A stretch of DNA of 64,000 nt from Actinopolymorpha singaporensis (GTDB taxonomy: Bacteria; Actinomycetota; Actinomycetes; Propionibacteriales; Actinopolymorphaceae). Location: assembly GCF_900104745.1 (NCBI RefSeq), contig NZ_LT629732.1, positions 4,017,981-4,081,980 on the forward strand. The letters run 5' to 3'. The stretch's first letter is position 1, and each line of letters starts with the position of its first letter. Shown in pieces: positions 44,238 through 53,701 of this stretch. Made by a program: the position numbers and the translations under genes. A model generated the notes under the pieces. The model was not told the origin of the DNA. It saw only the letters and a program-made list of their open reading frames with translations, and did not search any database.

Positions 44238-47200
44238 GCCTGGCCCTGCCGCCGCGGTCGGCCGGACCGCCGAAAATGCGCGTCCGGTCTTCCGGTGGGC
44301 CACCGCCGCCGCACGGTGGTCGACGCGGTCACGAGGGCCTGCTCGTGGTCGCCTGCGGGCTGGTGGCGGGTCTGGGGGCGCTGGCGCTGGCACCACTGGG
44401 CATGACCGCGGTGTACGTGTTGGCCGGGGGGATCACCCTTGGCGTGGTCGCCTACGGCCTGCGCGCGGACCTTGTCCCGCCGCTGCGGGAGGCCGTGGAC
44501 CGGGTCCAACCACGGCGGTGGCGTGCCAGGGCCGCGGACGTGCCGCGATGGTTGCGCGTGTCGGGTTCGGTCGCCGTCGCGGTGGTTTGCGCGGGACTGG
44601 CGTACGTCATGGCCTCCTTCGGCTCGAAGGGGGTGATCGGGCTCGCCGGCGGCTGCGTGCTCGCCGCGGCGGTATGGCTGCTCTGGCCACTGATCCGTGA
44701 CCTGCTCACCGCCGAGCCGTCGGACGTTCCGGCGCGAGCGGCCTCGCGTCGGCGTACGACCGTGGTCGAGCGACGGCCGTCGAGAGTGGTGTCGGCGATC
44801 GGTGTCGGCGCGATCGTGGTCGGCATCGCGATGCTCTCGTTCGTGCTCGGAACTCTGGGAAAGAAGGGCATCCTGGCCCTGGCGGGTGCCATCGTCGTGG
44901 GTGCCCTGATGGTCTACGTGCGGGACCGGTCGGTGTTCTTCACCTTCGCCGCCACCTGCTCCCTGGCCGTCATGCTGCACAAGTCGTTCAGCACCCAGGA
45001 CCTGGAACTGTCCGGTGGGGCGATCTCGGTCTACGTGACGACCTTCGACGCCATGCTGCTCGTCCTCTACGGCCTGTGGGCGTGGGAGGGCAGGCTGGTC
45101 GCCGACGTGAAGGAGGCGATCCGGCGGCCGATCATCTGGCTGCCACCTGCGTGCGCACTTCTCCTGCTGCCAAGTCTGCTGGTCGCCCCCAGCGTGGAGC
45201 ACAGCGCCGCGGAGCTGTTCCGGATGACGTGGATGTACCTCCTCTACTTCTACCTGGCAGTGCGAGTCCGGACCCGGCGCCACGTGTGGGCGGTCCTCGG
45301 CGGGCTGGCCGTGTTCGTGATGCTCGAGCTGGTCGTGGTCGTACTGCAGTGGAAGACCGGGGGAGTGCTCGGGCTGTCGTTCCTCGGCGTACCCACCCAC
45401 CTCACCCAGCGCGTCACCGACCAGGGAGATCTCGGCAGACCTTTCGGCACGATCATCCACCCGGTCTTCATGGGTGCGGTGATGGGTTCGCTGGCACTGG
45501 TCGCCCAGGGGCTCGCGATCGAGCTGAAGAGGTCGCTGGCCAAGATCGCCGCCTGCGTCCTGATCCTGTGCTGCTTCTTCCCGCTCTACCTGGCGCACAC
45601 CCGGGCGTCGCTGGTCGCCGCCCTGGCCGCCGCGCTGGCGATGCTGGTCGCGGGTGTCGCGCGGGGCCGGGTCGGGTGGCGGGCGGTCGGCCGGCTCTGC
45701 CTCGCGGCGATCGTCGGAATGGTCGCGTTCTTTCCCGAGCTGGCGACGAAGTACTCGGAGAACTTCGGCACTTCGCACTTCTACCTGGAGTTGAGGTCCC
45801 GGTTCCAGCTGAACGACATCGCGCTGGCGATGATCCACGACCACTGGGAGCTCGGTGTCGGGCTGAACAACTTCGAGCTGGTGATGCCGAAGTACGAGCC
45901 GTACCGGGTGATCTTCTTCAACAATCCGGTGCACAACCTGTACCTGCTCTACCTGGCCGAGTGCGGGTTTCTCGGTCTGGTGGCCATCTCGGTGCTCGGG
46001 GTGGCCCTGATGGCGGCCGCGATCCGGCTGGCCCGCTCCGCCGACCGGCTGGCCGCAGGGGTGGGGCTCGGCGTCGCCGGCGCGATGGGTTTCCTGATGG
46101 TCGAGGAGCTGCTCGGCTTCTCCCTACGACAGGACACGCCCTTGGCGGTGTACTGGCTGCTCGCCGGCCTGGTGGTCGCCTGTCTGCGGATCGCGCCGCC
46201 GGCGCCGCGGGGGCGGCGGCCGGGGCCGGCCAGCGTGAGCCACGCCGCACCGGCCGGCGGTAGGCACCTTTCGCCGCCGCGCGGCGAAGCAACGGCGAAC
46301 GCCGCGAGAAAGTTCTGGCCGGGCATCCTGCGCGGGAGCGGACCGGCTCCTGTGATGCGTTGGTCGTGGCGGATGAACCGGATCGCGAGAGCATGCCGGC
46401 GGGGGCCGAATGCTCGTGCGGTACGCGAACGGCTGGCCTCGCTGCGAGCCGCGCGGCGGCGGCCGGCCTTCGCCCGGAGGATGGCCACGCTCGGGCTGGT
46501 CCCGGTCATCGGGTTCGGAGGCCTTGTGACGGCCGGCCCGCTGATGGCTGCGGGCGACACCGGCTCCGCTGTCCGTCTGGTGTTCGGGGCTCAGATCCGC
46601 GCCACCGGTGAGGACGCGATCTTCACCGCCAACGCGGACGGGTCCGGTGTGAGGAGGATCAGCCCGGCCGACGGGCGTACCTACAGCTGGCCCCGCTGGG
46701 CGTTCGGTGGAACGAAGATCGTCTACACCGCGCGCCGCGGCGGCCGGGGATCGGCCGAACGCATCGAGCTGATGAACCCGGACGGCTCCGGCCGCCGGCT
46801 GATCCAGTCGTTCGAGTACGCGGTGGGCCAGCCCGCCGTCGACAACACCGGCACGTACCTCACGTTCGTCGCGGTCACCCCGTGGTTCCCCAACTACGGG
46901 ATCTTCCGAATGGACCTGCGTACGGGCCTGAGCCGCAACCTCAGTGGGGTGACCCGACCGCTGGGTTCCGGCGACTCCGATCCAGCGCTCGTCCCCGGCG
47001 GCAAGCAGATCGCCTTCGTCGCCGCCGGCCCGCGGAACGCTTCGATCACGACGATCAACGTGGACGGTACCCATCGGGTGCCGCTCACCACCCATGGCGA
47101 CCACTTCGACACCGACCCGGACGTCTCACCTGACGGCAACCGAATCGTCACCGCCTCCTACCGTGGCCCGGCCACTCCGCAGGACGAGCAGAAGCTCAAG

Positions 47201-48553
47201 GGCAAGACGCAGGACTTCCGGATCGTGACCTTCAACCGCTGGACGGGGGGTGCGGAACGAGTGCTCACGGCCGGACGCAACTGCGTACTGCGTTCGCCTG
47301 CCACGCCGTGCGCCATACCGGAGATGTCGGGCTACACCCCGCGCTACTCTCCGGACGGCTCCAAGGTCGCGTTCACCGGCGCCCTGGACCGAACCACGAC
47401 CTGCATCTGTGCGCTGAGGACGAACGGAAGCCAACCGCACGTCATCGTGAGCTCGACCACGTTGGCGATCAACTGGTTCGACTGGAGGCGTCCGTCGCCC
47501 CGTCCGCCGAGCAGTGCGGTCATAGGCAGCCACCAGGTGAACTCCCGGGTCCTTCTCACAACTCTGACGTCCAAAGGACGACAGGAAATCGTCGACGCGT
47601 CGGCCGATCTGATGCATCGGACCACCCTCGCGTTGCCGAAGCACCTGCGTCCCATCCAGGCCAGGTGGACCCCTGACCGCAGGCAGATCGTGTTCGTCGC
47701 CGACGTCCCGGTGCCGAAGGCCCAAGGAGCGCCGCATCCGGCACCACCGCCGGGAGAACACCGCCGCGAACACGTCACACTGGACGACTCCAGCCCGCTG
47801 GCGACCGCGCTGCGCGCCGGCACGCCAAGCCCACAGAGCAGACTCGCCGCCAGGCATCAGGTCTTCCTGCGCAGGGCGGACGGCACCCTGAAGCGGCTCA
47901 CCGACCCCTGGACGGAGGACTGGCGGGATGGCGTCCGCCTCGGTGACGCACGCGGGAACGCCGACCCGGTTGTCACCCCGGACGGCCGGGCGGTGATCGT
48001 CACCAACACCTCAACGCTCACCGGTGAGTCATTCCTGTTGCGGATCGACCTGCGCACCGGAGCGGTGCTGAACCTCACCAACGGCACCTCCGGGGCGATG
48101 GCTGTCAACGACTCCTTGCCCGCGGTCTCCGCCGACGGGGGCCGGGTCGCGTTCTCGTGGCTGCGAGACGGACGGCGTGACCTCTACCTGATGGACGCGG
48201 CGACCGGATACGACGTTCGGGGCGTCACGGCGGACGGCCTGCCGGGTAGATCTCCGGCGTGGCTGCCGGACAGGAGCGGGATCGTCTACGTCGGACAGCG
48301 CGACGGTCACGACGTCATCCTCCGGGTCGATGTCGGTGGTCTGGAAGGGCAGCCCGCACCCCACGCACTGAGCTCCCGCGCGCAGGCCCCGGCGGCGAAC
48401 CCCGTGGTGCGGGCGAGCGGTGGCGGTGTGCTGTTCGTCGGTCGCGCATTGACGACGCGAAGCGTCTACGTCGCCGATCCCCACGGCGCGAAGAAGCCCT
48501 GGCTGTTGCAGCCGGACCCGCAGAACAACGTTCTCTTCCTCGATTGGCGGTGA
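44234..48553 (+). CDS. Wzy/O-antigen-ligase-like polymerase fused to a TolB-type beta-propeller (1439 aa)
   Basis: ATG 44234 overlaps the previous stop and the frame is open to 48553. Residues ~30-230 contain three similar transmembrane hairpins (APLGMTAVYVLAGG, ASFGSKGVIGLAGG, GTLGKKGILALAGA). Residues ~230-650 carry a Wzy_C-type polymerase core, with LAHTRASLVAALAAALAM, NDIALAMIHDHWELGVGLNNF and PVHNLYLLYLAECGFLG. A basic linker and another hydrophobic segment (~755-775) lead to PD40/TolB-like propeller repeats (IFTANADGSGVRRISP, PDVSPDGNRIV, PRYSPDGSKVAFTG). An internal ATG at 46355 could start a separate propeller protein, but it has no nearby ribosome site and no stop precedes it in frame. 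Confidence 0.75.
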   Translation: MSLALPPRSAGPPKMRVRSSGGPPPPHGGRRGHEGLLVVACGLVAGLGALALAPLGMTAVYVLAGGITLGVVAYGLRADLVPPLREAVDRVQPRRWRARAADVPRWLRVSGSVAVAVVCAGLAYVMASFGSKGVIGLAGGCVLAAAVWLLWPLIRDLLTAEPSDVPARAASRRRTTVVERRPSRVVSAIGVGAIVVGIAMLSFVLGTLGKKGILALAGAIVVGALMVYVRDRSVFFTFAATCSLAVMLHKSFSTQDLELSGGAISVYVTTFDAMLLVLYGLWAWEGRLVADVKEAIRRPIIWLPPACALLLLPSLLVAPSVEHSAAELFRMTWMYLLYFYLAVRVRTRRHVWAVLGGLAVFVMLELVVVVLQWKTGGVLGLSFLGVPTHLTQRVTDQGDLGRPFGTIIHPVFMGAVMGSLALVAQGLAIELKRSLAKIAACVLILCCFFPLYLAHTRASLVAALAAALAMLVAGVARGRVGWRAVGRLCLAAIVGMVAFFPELATKYSENFGTSHFYLELRSRFQLNDIALAMIHDHWELGVGLNNFELVMPKYEPYRVIFFNNPVHNLYLLYLAECGFLGLVAISVLGVALMAAAIRLARSADRLAAGVGLGVAGAMGFLMVEELLGFSLRQDTPLAVYWLLAGLVVACLRIAPPAPRGRRPGPASVSHAAPAGGRHLSPPRGEATANAARKFWPGILRGSGPAPVMRWSWRMNRIARACRRGPNARAVRERLASLRAARRRPAFARRMATLGLVPVIGFGGLVTAGPLMAAGDTGSAVRLVFGAQIRATGEDAIFTANADGSGVRRISPADGRTYSWPRWAFGGTKIVYTARRGGRGSAERIELMNPDGSGRRLIQSFEYAVGQPAVDNTGTYLTFVAVTPWFPNYGIFRMDLRTGLSRNLSGVTRPLGSGDSDPALVPGGKQIAFVAAGPRNASITTINVDGTHRVPLTTHGDHFDTDPDVSPDGNRIVTASYRGPATPQDEQKLKGKTQDFRIVTFNRWTGGAERVLTAGRNCVLRSPATPCAIPEMSGYTPRYSPDGSKVAFTGALDRTTTCICALRTNGSQPHVIVSSTTLAINWFDWRRPSPRPPSSAVIGSHQVNSRVLLTTLTSKGRQEIVDASADLMHRTTLALPKHLRPIQARWTPDRRQIVFVADVPVPKAQGAPHPAPPPGEHRREHVTLDDSSPLATALRAGTPSPQSRLAARHQVFLRRADGTLKRLTDPWTEDWRDGVRLGDARGNADPVVTPDGRAVIVTNTSTLTGESFLLRIDLRTGAVLNLTNGTSGAMAVNDSLPAVSADGGRVAFSWLRDGRRDLYLMDAATGYDVRGVTADGLPGRSPAWLPDRSGIVYVGQRDGHDVILRVDVGGLEGQPAPHALSSRAQAPAANPVVRASGGGVLFVGRALTTRSVYVADPHGAKKPWLLQPDPQNNVLFLDWR

Positions 48554-49531
48554 GTGGTGCGCGAACAGGTGACCGGTACCAGGCCGGACCTCACGACAGT
48601 GGTCGTCAACTGGAACACCCGCGACCTGCTGGACGACTGCTTGCGCAGCGTCTACGAAGCGACCCCTCACGGCCTCACGAACCACGTGGTGGTGGTCGAC
48701 AACGGCTCGACGGACGGCTCGGCGGAGCACCTGCGCAGTCACTGGCCGCAGGTCGACCTGGTCGCGAACGACGAGAACGTAGGGTTCTGCCGGGCGAACA
48801 ACCAGGCGTTGCGGATCACGGAGTCGCCGTACGTCCTGCTGATCAACACCGACGCCCGGCTCGAACCAGGCGGGATCGACGGCATGCTCGGCTACCTGCG
48901 CGACGATCCCACGTGTGCCGTCGTCGGTCCGCGGCTCGTCTACGGGGACGGAACCTTCCAGCGGTGGACGGCAGGACAACCGTTCACCCTGCGTACGTTG
49001 GCCAACTACCTTCTCGGGCTGGAGCGGTTGCTTCCCGGCCGGCCGGGTGCCGCCGGCATCTATCTCGGGCGGGACACCGACCGTGCCTTCCAGCCGGGCT
49101 GGGTGTCCAGCGCGGTGATGATGCTCCGGCGTTCGGCCATCGAGCAGATCGGGCTGCTGGACGAGCGGATCTTCGTCTACATGGATGACGTCGACCTGTG
49201 CCAGCGCGCCCGAGACGCCGGCTGGAACGTGTGGTACGCGGCCGACGTCACCGCGACCCACTTCATGGGCGCCTCATCGCGGCGAGCCCCGGGTCGCGCC
49301 TCGCCCGAGGCGCTGCGGGCCCTGAACCGGTGGTTCGTACGCCGGCACGGTCACGCCGCCGGTGTGGTCCTTCGCGGCCTTGAGGTCGCCGGCTTCGGCG
49401 GACGAGCCCTGGCCTACGTCGGGTTGGCGGTGGTCACCCGGTCCCCGGGGCGTTCGTCGGCCCTTTCACAGATGCGCGTACACGCAACCCGCCTCCGACT
49501 CGCCCTGGAGCCGATCGATGTCCGGAACTGA
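48554..49531 (+). CDS. Family 2 glycosyltransferase
   Basis: A 325-residue protein beginning with GTG directly after the upstream stop (a second GTG follows at 48557). Motifs are LTTVVVNWNTRDLLDDCLRS, VVVVDNGSTDGSAEHL, NDENVGFCRANNQAL, LLINTDARLEP, FQPGWVSSAVMMLRR and FVYMDDVDLCQRARDAGW. It is of the rhamnosyl/galactofuranosyl-transferase type. Residues 285-325 are a short hydrophobic and basic tail. It adds a sugar in repeat-unit assembly; the specificity is unknown. Confidence 0.87.
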   Translation: MVREQVTGTRPDLTTVVVNWNTRDLLDDCLRSVYEATPHGLTNHVVVVDNGSTDGSAEHLRSHWPQVDLVANDENVGFCRANNQALRITESPYVLLINTDARLEPGGIDGMLGYLRDDPTCAVVGPRLVYGDGTFQRWTAGQPFTLRTLANYLLGLERLLPGRPGAAGIYLGRDTDRAFQPGWVSSAVMMLRRSAIEQIGLLDERIFVYMDDVDLCQRARDAGWNVWYAADVTATHFMGASSRRAPGRASPEALRALNRWFVRRHGHAAGVVLRGLEVAGFGGRALAYVGLAVVTRSPGRSSALSQMRVHATRLRLALEPIDVRN

Positions 49532-50426
49532 CCAAGCCCACCGTGGCGACGCCCACGGCCACACCATCTCTGACCACGGTCGAAGGATCGACGGCCATGG
49601 CCTGATGATCGAGGACCGGCACGACCACGAGGCCGAGACGTACGACGCGATGGCCAGGGAACTGCTGGCGACCTGGACCGACGACGACTACCGGGTCGAC
49701 CCGGCACGAATCCCCTTTCCCAACCGCGAACACGTCGACTACCTCACCGCTGCCGTCGACCAGCTTCGCCCGTTGGCCGGAAAGCGGATTCTCGAGGTGG
49801 GCGCCGGTGGAGGTTCGCTGGCGGTCTGGCTCGCGCAGCAGGGAGCCGAGGTCGTCGGCATCGACGTGTCGGCGGGCATTCTCGAGGTGGCGAGGAAGCG
49901 GGCGAAGGTCAACGACGTGGCGGGCTCGACCACCTTCGTGCACTGCCCGGTCGAGCGGTTCGACCCGCGTGCGGCCGGACTGGACCACGATCGGTACGAC
50001 GCGATCATCGGCAACAACGTGGTCCACCATTTCGACCGGCATGCGGCGATGGCCAGCCTGTGCCGTCTCCTCGCACCCGGTGCCGTCGCGGTCTTCTGCG
50101 AGCCGGTGTTGTTCGCGCCCGAGTGGGTGCGATCGGTCCGTAACTCCCGCCTGGTGACCCGGCGGTTCCCACCGCACACCCACACACCCGACGAGCGATC
50201 CCTTGGCGAGGAGGACTTCGCGATCATGCGCCGCTGGTTCCGCCATGTGCAGTGGCAGCCGTTCCAGCTGCTGGCCAGGCTGCAGAACTTCGTGGAGTTG
50301 TCCGACCGCACCTGGAACGCCCTTGAGTCCATGGACCGCACGATTCTGCGCTGTGTTCCGTTCAGCCGACGGGCCTGCCGGATGGTCGTGGTGACCCTGG
50401 CCCTTCCGCGAGAGGAAATCCGATGA
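49518..50426 (+). CDS. SAM-dependent methyltransferase
   Basis: A 302-residue protein; ATG 49518 lies 14 bases inside the previous gene with GGAG seven bases before. A later ATG at 49605 is possible. The SAM fold is clear: ILEVGAGGGSLAVWLAQQGA (motif I), VVGIDVSAGILEVARKRA (motif II acidic) and YDAIIGNNVVHHFDRH. The N-terminal ~30 residues are His/Asp/Gly-rich and probably flexible. In this operon it could methylate a sugar or the acyl moiety. It is coupled to the reductase gene by ATGA. Confidence 0.83.
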   Translation: MSGTDQAHRGDAHGHTISDHGRRIDGHGLMIEDRHDHEAETYDAMARELLATWTDDDYRVDPARIPFPNREHVDYLTAAVDQLRPLAGKRILEVGAGGGSLAVWLAQQGAEVVGIDVSAGILEVARKRAKVNDVAGSTTFVHCPVERFDPRAAGLDHDRYDAIIGNNVVHHFDRHAAMASLCRLLAPGAVAVFCEPVLFAPEWVRSVRNSRLVTRRFPPHTHTPDERSLGEEDFAIMRRWFRHVQWQPFQLLARLQNFVELSDRTWNALESMDRTILRCVPFSRRACRMVVVTLALPREEIR

Positions 50427-51361
50427 AGATGCTGGCAACCGGGAGCGCGGGGATGCTCGGCAGTGCCCTCGTCCCCACGCTCGTCCGCGCGGGCCACGAC
50501 GTGGTGGCGACCGACATTGACCTGACCGACACTCACCCGTGGGGAAGCGCCGGCCCTCGCCTGCTCTGGCTGGACGTCCGCGACCGGCTGGCGGTGCGGA
50601 ACGCTGTCCGCGAGCACCGACCCGACCTGCTGTTGCACCTGGCGGCGGAGACGTCGCTGGAGCTGAGCGACGCCAACCCCGACCACGCCTTCATGACCAA
50701 CACCGTGGCAACGAAGTACGTCGCGCTGGAAGCTCGCCGGGCCGGCATCCCGATGACGTACATCAGCACGGCCGGTGTGTTCGACGGGGAGAAGCTCACC
50801 CCCTACACCGAATTCGACCAGCCCAACCCGCTGAACATCTACGGCAAGAGCAAGTACGAGGGCGAGCTCGTGGTACGCGAACTGCTCGACGAGTACTACG
50901 TGATCCGAGCCGGCTGGATGGTCGGAGGAGGTCCTCGCAAGGACCACAAGTTCGTGGCGCGCATCATCAACCAACTCCGCGACGGCGCCACCCGCGTCTA
51001 CGCGGTGACGGACAAGCTCGGCACGCCGACCTACGCGCCGGATTTCGCCGAGTGCTTCCTCGGCCTGGTCGGGTCGGAGCTGTACGGCCTGTACCACATG
51101 GCCTGCGGTGGTGAGGGCAGCCGCTACGACGTGGTGGCTCGGATGCTGGAGGTCCTGGGCCGTGACGACGTGGAACTGGTCCCGGTCACCTCTGAGCACT
51201 TCGCCGCGGAGTTCCCGTCGGTACGCCCGCGCTCGGAGATCATGCGCAACCTGGTACTCGACCTGCAGGGCATGAACACGATGCGGCCCTGGCCGGAGGC
51301 ACTCGAGGAGTACCTCACCGTCAACTTCGCCGACCTCGTAGCGGCTGTTCGAATCGCCTGA
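50423..51361 (+). CDS. RmlD-like NAD(P)-dependent sugar reductase/epimerase
   Basis: A 312-residue SDR protein. Features are KMLATGSAGMLGSALVP (nucleotide binding), HLAAETSLELSDANPDHAF, MTYISTAGVFDGEK and the Tyr-x3-Lys in NIYGKSKYEGE. The RmlD-type NPLNIYGKSK and STAGVFDG strings suggest reduction of a 4-keto nucleotide sugar to a deoxysugar such as dTDP-rhamnose. Other dTDP-sugar genes are not in the window. Confidence 0.82.
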   Translation: MKMLATGSAGMLGSALVPTLVRAGHDVVATDIDLTDTHPWGSAGPRLLWLDVRDRLAVRNAVREHRPDLLLHLAAETSLELSDANPDHAFMTNTVATKYVALEARRAGIPMTYISTAGVFDGEKLTPYTEFDQPNPLNIYGKSKYEGELVVRELLDEYYVIRAGWMVGGGPRKDHKFVARIINQLRDGATRVYAVTDKLGTPTYAPDFAECFLGLVGSELYGLYHMACGGEGSRYDVVARMLEVLGRDDVELVPVTSEHFAAEFPSVRPRSEIMRNLVLDLQGMNTMRPWPEALEEYLTVNFADLVAAVRIA

Positions 51362-51410
51362 CCGAGCCGCCGTCTTCGAGCCGAAGTCCCAACTTCCCGG
51401 GAGTCCCACC

Positions 51411-52520
51411 ATGAGCACCCTTGCCGTCCCCGACCCGGCCGACCAACGTCGGCCCGGCACCGACTCCCGTTCGGTGGCCGTCGTCATCCCGATCCCGAGC
51501 GACCCGCCGTGGGAGCTCTTCGACGCGATCCCGCCGGAGATTCCGATCATCGTCAGCGACGACAGCGACGGCCGGCTCACTCCGCCCGCGCGGCCGAACG
51601 TCTTCTTCTACGACTACGCCGCTCAACGCGCCTACGCGGGCAAGCACTACGAGGCGATGCCGCACAAGAGCGCCGCGAGCCGGAACATCGGGCACTACAT
51701 CGCCTACAAGGAGGGCTTCGACGTCGTCGTCGCACTCGACTTCGACTGCCGGACTCGTCCTGGTTGGCTGGCCTCTCACCTGGAGGCACTGGGAAAGGTG
51801 GTCGAGGCGCCGGCCCTCGCCCCAACCGTGCCGGGCGGCTGGGTCAACTCGATCGACCAGACCTTCACCGACGGGCAGGCGGTGTACGCGCGCGGCTTTC
51901 CCTACGAACTGCGCACCCCCGAGTTGGCCGGGGTCGAACAGACCACCGCCACCGGTGAGGTCAAACTCAACATGGGTGTGTGGGATGGCGTGCTGGACCT
52001 CAACGGGGTCGACAAGTTGTACGGCGGCGAGCCCGGCGATCCCGGTGTCGCTGCAGGAACCAACCGGATCGCGCTGGGAAACATACCGGTGTGCGGCATG
52101 AACACCGCGTTCGCGGCCGAGCTGACTCCGGCGTACTACTTCCTGCCGGACGTCTGGGTGAACGGCTGGCAGCTGAGCCGGCACGACGACATCTGGGGCG
52201 GTTACGTCGTCAAGAAGCTGATGGACCTGCGTGGCGACCTGTTCGCGTTCGGTGCGCCGGTGGTCGAGCACACCAAGCAGACCCGGCTGGAACGCGTGGT
52301 CGTCCTGGAACAGTGGATGCACCTGATGTCGGTACCGTTCTACGAGCTCGTGGACGAGGCGGTCGCCGAGGTCTCGCCGGGGCCCTACGCGCAGATGTTC
52401 GCGCACTTCGTGGAGGAGTTCCGCGACGTCGTGGGTGCCAGCCGAGCCCCTGTGCACTACCGCGCCGTGTTCGCCGAACTGGGTGACTGGATGGCCCGCT
52501 GGGCGGGAGCGTTCGCGTGA
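51411..52520 (+). CDS. GT75-like glycosyltransferase / reversibly glycosylated polypeptide-like protein
   Basis: A 369-residue protein from ATG 51411, after a 49-base gap. The N-terminal half is a GT-A-like nucleotide-sugar fold (VVIPIPSDPPWELFDAIPPE, VVALDFDCRTRPGWL with acidic DFD). The blocks NMGVWDGVLDLNG, IPVCGMNTAFAAELTPAYYF and WQLSRHDDIWGGYVVKKL recall the RGP/UDP-arabinopyranose-mutase family (GT75). A mutase or an arabinose-type transferase is therefore possible. The assignment rests on remembered motifs and needs a profile search. Confidence 0.6.
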   Translation: MSTLAVPDPADQRRPGTDSRSVAVVIPIPSDPPWELFDAIPPEIPIIVSDDSDGRLTPPARPNVFFYDYAAQRAYAGKHYEAMPHKSAASRNIGHYIAYKEGFDVVVALDFDCRTRPGWLASHLEALGKVVEAPALAPTVPGGWVNSIDQTFTDGQAVYARGFPYELRTPELAGVEQTTATGEVKLNMGVWDGVLDLNGVDKLYGGEPGDPGVAAGTNRIALGNIPVCGMNTAFAAELTPAYYFLPDVWVNGWQLSRHDDIWGGYVVKKLMDLRGDLFAFGAPVVEHTKQTRLERVVVLEQWMHLMSVPFYELVDEAVAEVSPGPYAQMFAHFVEEFRDVVGASRAPVHYRAVFAELGDWMARWAGAFA

Positions 52521-53701
52521 ACGCGGTCCGGGAGGTACCGATCCTCGGTGTGGTCGGCGCGGGCACGCTGGGCGTCAGCCTGGTACAGGCCGGCCTCGCC
52601 GCGGGGTCGCCGGTCACGGTGCTGGTCCGCGGCGGCGAGGAAGGCGCGGCGAGCAGGCGCCGGGGGATTGCCCGCGCGTTGCAGCGGGATGTCGACCGAG
52701 CCGCGCTTCGGCCCGACCAGGCGCGGCTGCGGCTGGACCGCCTGCGGGTGACCACGGATCCGGCCGACCTCGCCGGGGCCGAGGTCGTACTGGAGAGCGT
52801 TCCCGAGAACGTCGCCGCCAAGCGTGCGGTGATCGCCACGGTCGAGTCCGTTGTGGACGGGAACTGCCTCATCGCCAGCACCACGTCGAGCATTCCCGCG
52901 GCCACCCTTGCGGTGGGTGCCCGCCGCCCGGAGCGGATCGTGGTGACCCACTACTGCTGGCCGGCCCACCGGATGCCGCTGGTCGAAGTGGCCCTGCACG
53001 CCCGCTGCGACGCGACGGCAAAGCAGCGGCTGGAGTGGCTGCTGGCCAGTCAGGGCAAGCAGTGGCTACGGACAGCCGACCGGCCAGGTTTCCTGACCAC
53101 CAGGGCGCTCTTCGCGTACTGGGACGGAGCGATCCGGCTGCTCTGCGAGGGGTATGACGCTGCCGCGGTGGACGAGGCGCTGGAGAGGTACGGCTGGCCC
53201 CTCGGCCCGTTCCGCGTCATGGACGCCGCCGGCGTGCGCAGCGTGGTTCGGATCAACCAGTGGCTGGCACCCTTGCTGGGCAACCGGTTCACTGCGCTCG
53301 CACTGCTGTCCGGGATGGTCGACGCGGGGCTGGACACCTTCTACCACCGAGACTCAGACGGCAGGCGACGCTCGCGTCCGGAGATCGGTGACCACCTGTG
53401 GGGCCTGACGGGCGGCACAGCGCCCCGCCAGGCCGGCACCCCACTGCTGGCACGGGTCATGAACGCGCTCGCCCACGAGGTGACGCTCGCTGTGGCGGAG
53501 GGCGTGCTGCCCTCATGCGAGGACGCGGCCGCGGCGTACGACCTGGCCTTCGGATTCACCGGCCCGAACGGCGGGCTGCGGGCATGGATGACCGACGTCG
53601 CGATCCCGGGTCCCGGAAGCTCCCCATCGGCGCCAGGTCGGCCGTTCCTGGCCGGCGCCACATCGACCCGACACGGATCGGAGCAACCATGTCCTTCGTG
53701 A
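52517..53701 (+). CDS. 3-hydroxyacyl-CoA dehydrogenase family protein
   Basis: A 394-residue protein starting with GTG 52517 (GTGA overlap). A Rossmann motif (ILGVVGAGTLGVSLVQAGLA) and the 3HCDH signature (VVLESVPENVAAKRAVIATV, then ASTTSSIPAATLA) are followed by a helical C-terminal domain (FLTTRALFAYWDGAIRLL). The family oxidises or reduces 3-hydroxyacyl thioesters. Its place before a KAS III and a MaoC dehydratase suggests a dedicated acyl-chain module rather than beta-oxidation. Its C-terminus overlaps the KAS III gene by 13 bases. Confidence 0.83.
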   Translation: MNAVREVPILGVVGAGTLGVSLVQAGLAAGSPVTVLVRGGEEGAASRRRGIARALQRDVDRAALRPDQARLRLDRLRVTTDPADLAGAEVVLESVPENVAAKRAVIATVESVVDGNCLIASTTSSIPAATLAVGARRPERIVVTHYCWPAHRMPLVEVALHARCDATAKQRLEWLLASQGKQWLRTADRPGFLTTRALFAYWDGAIRLLCEGYDAAAVDEALERYGWPLGPFRVMDAAGVRSVVRINQWLAPLLGNRFTALALLSGMVDAGLDTFYHRDSDGRRRSRPEIGDHLWGLTGGTAPRQAGTPLLARVMNALAHEVTLAVAEGVLPSCEDAAAAYDLAFGFTGPNGGLRAWMTDVAIPGPGSSPSAPGRPFLAGATSTRHGSEQPCPS

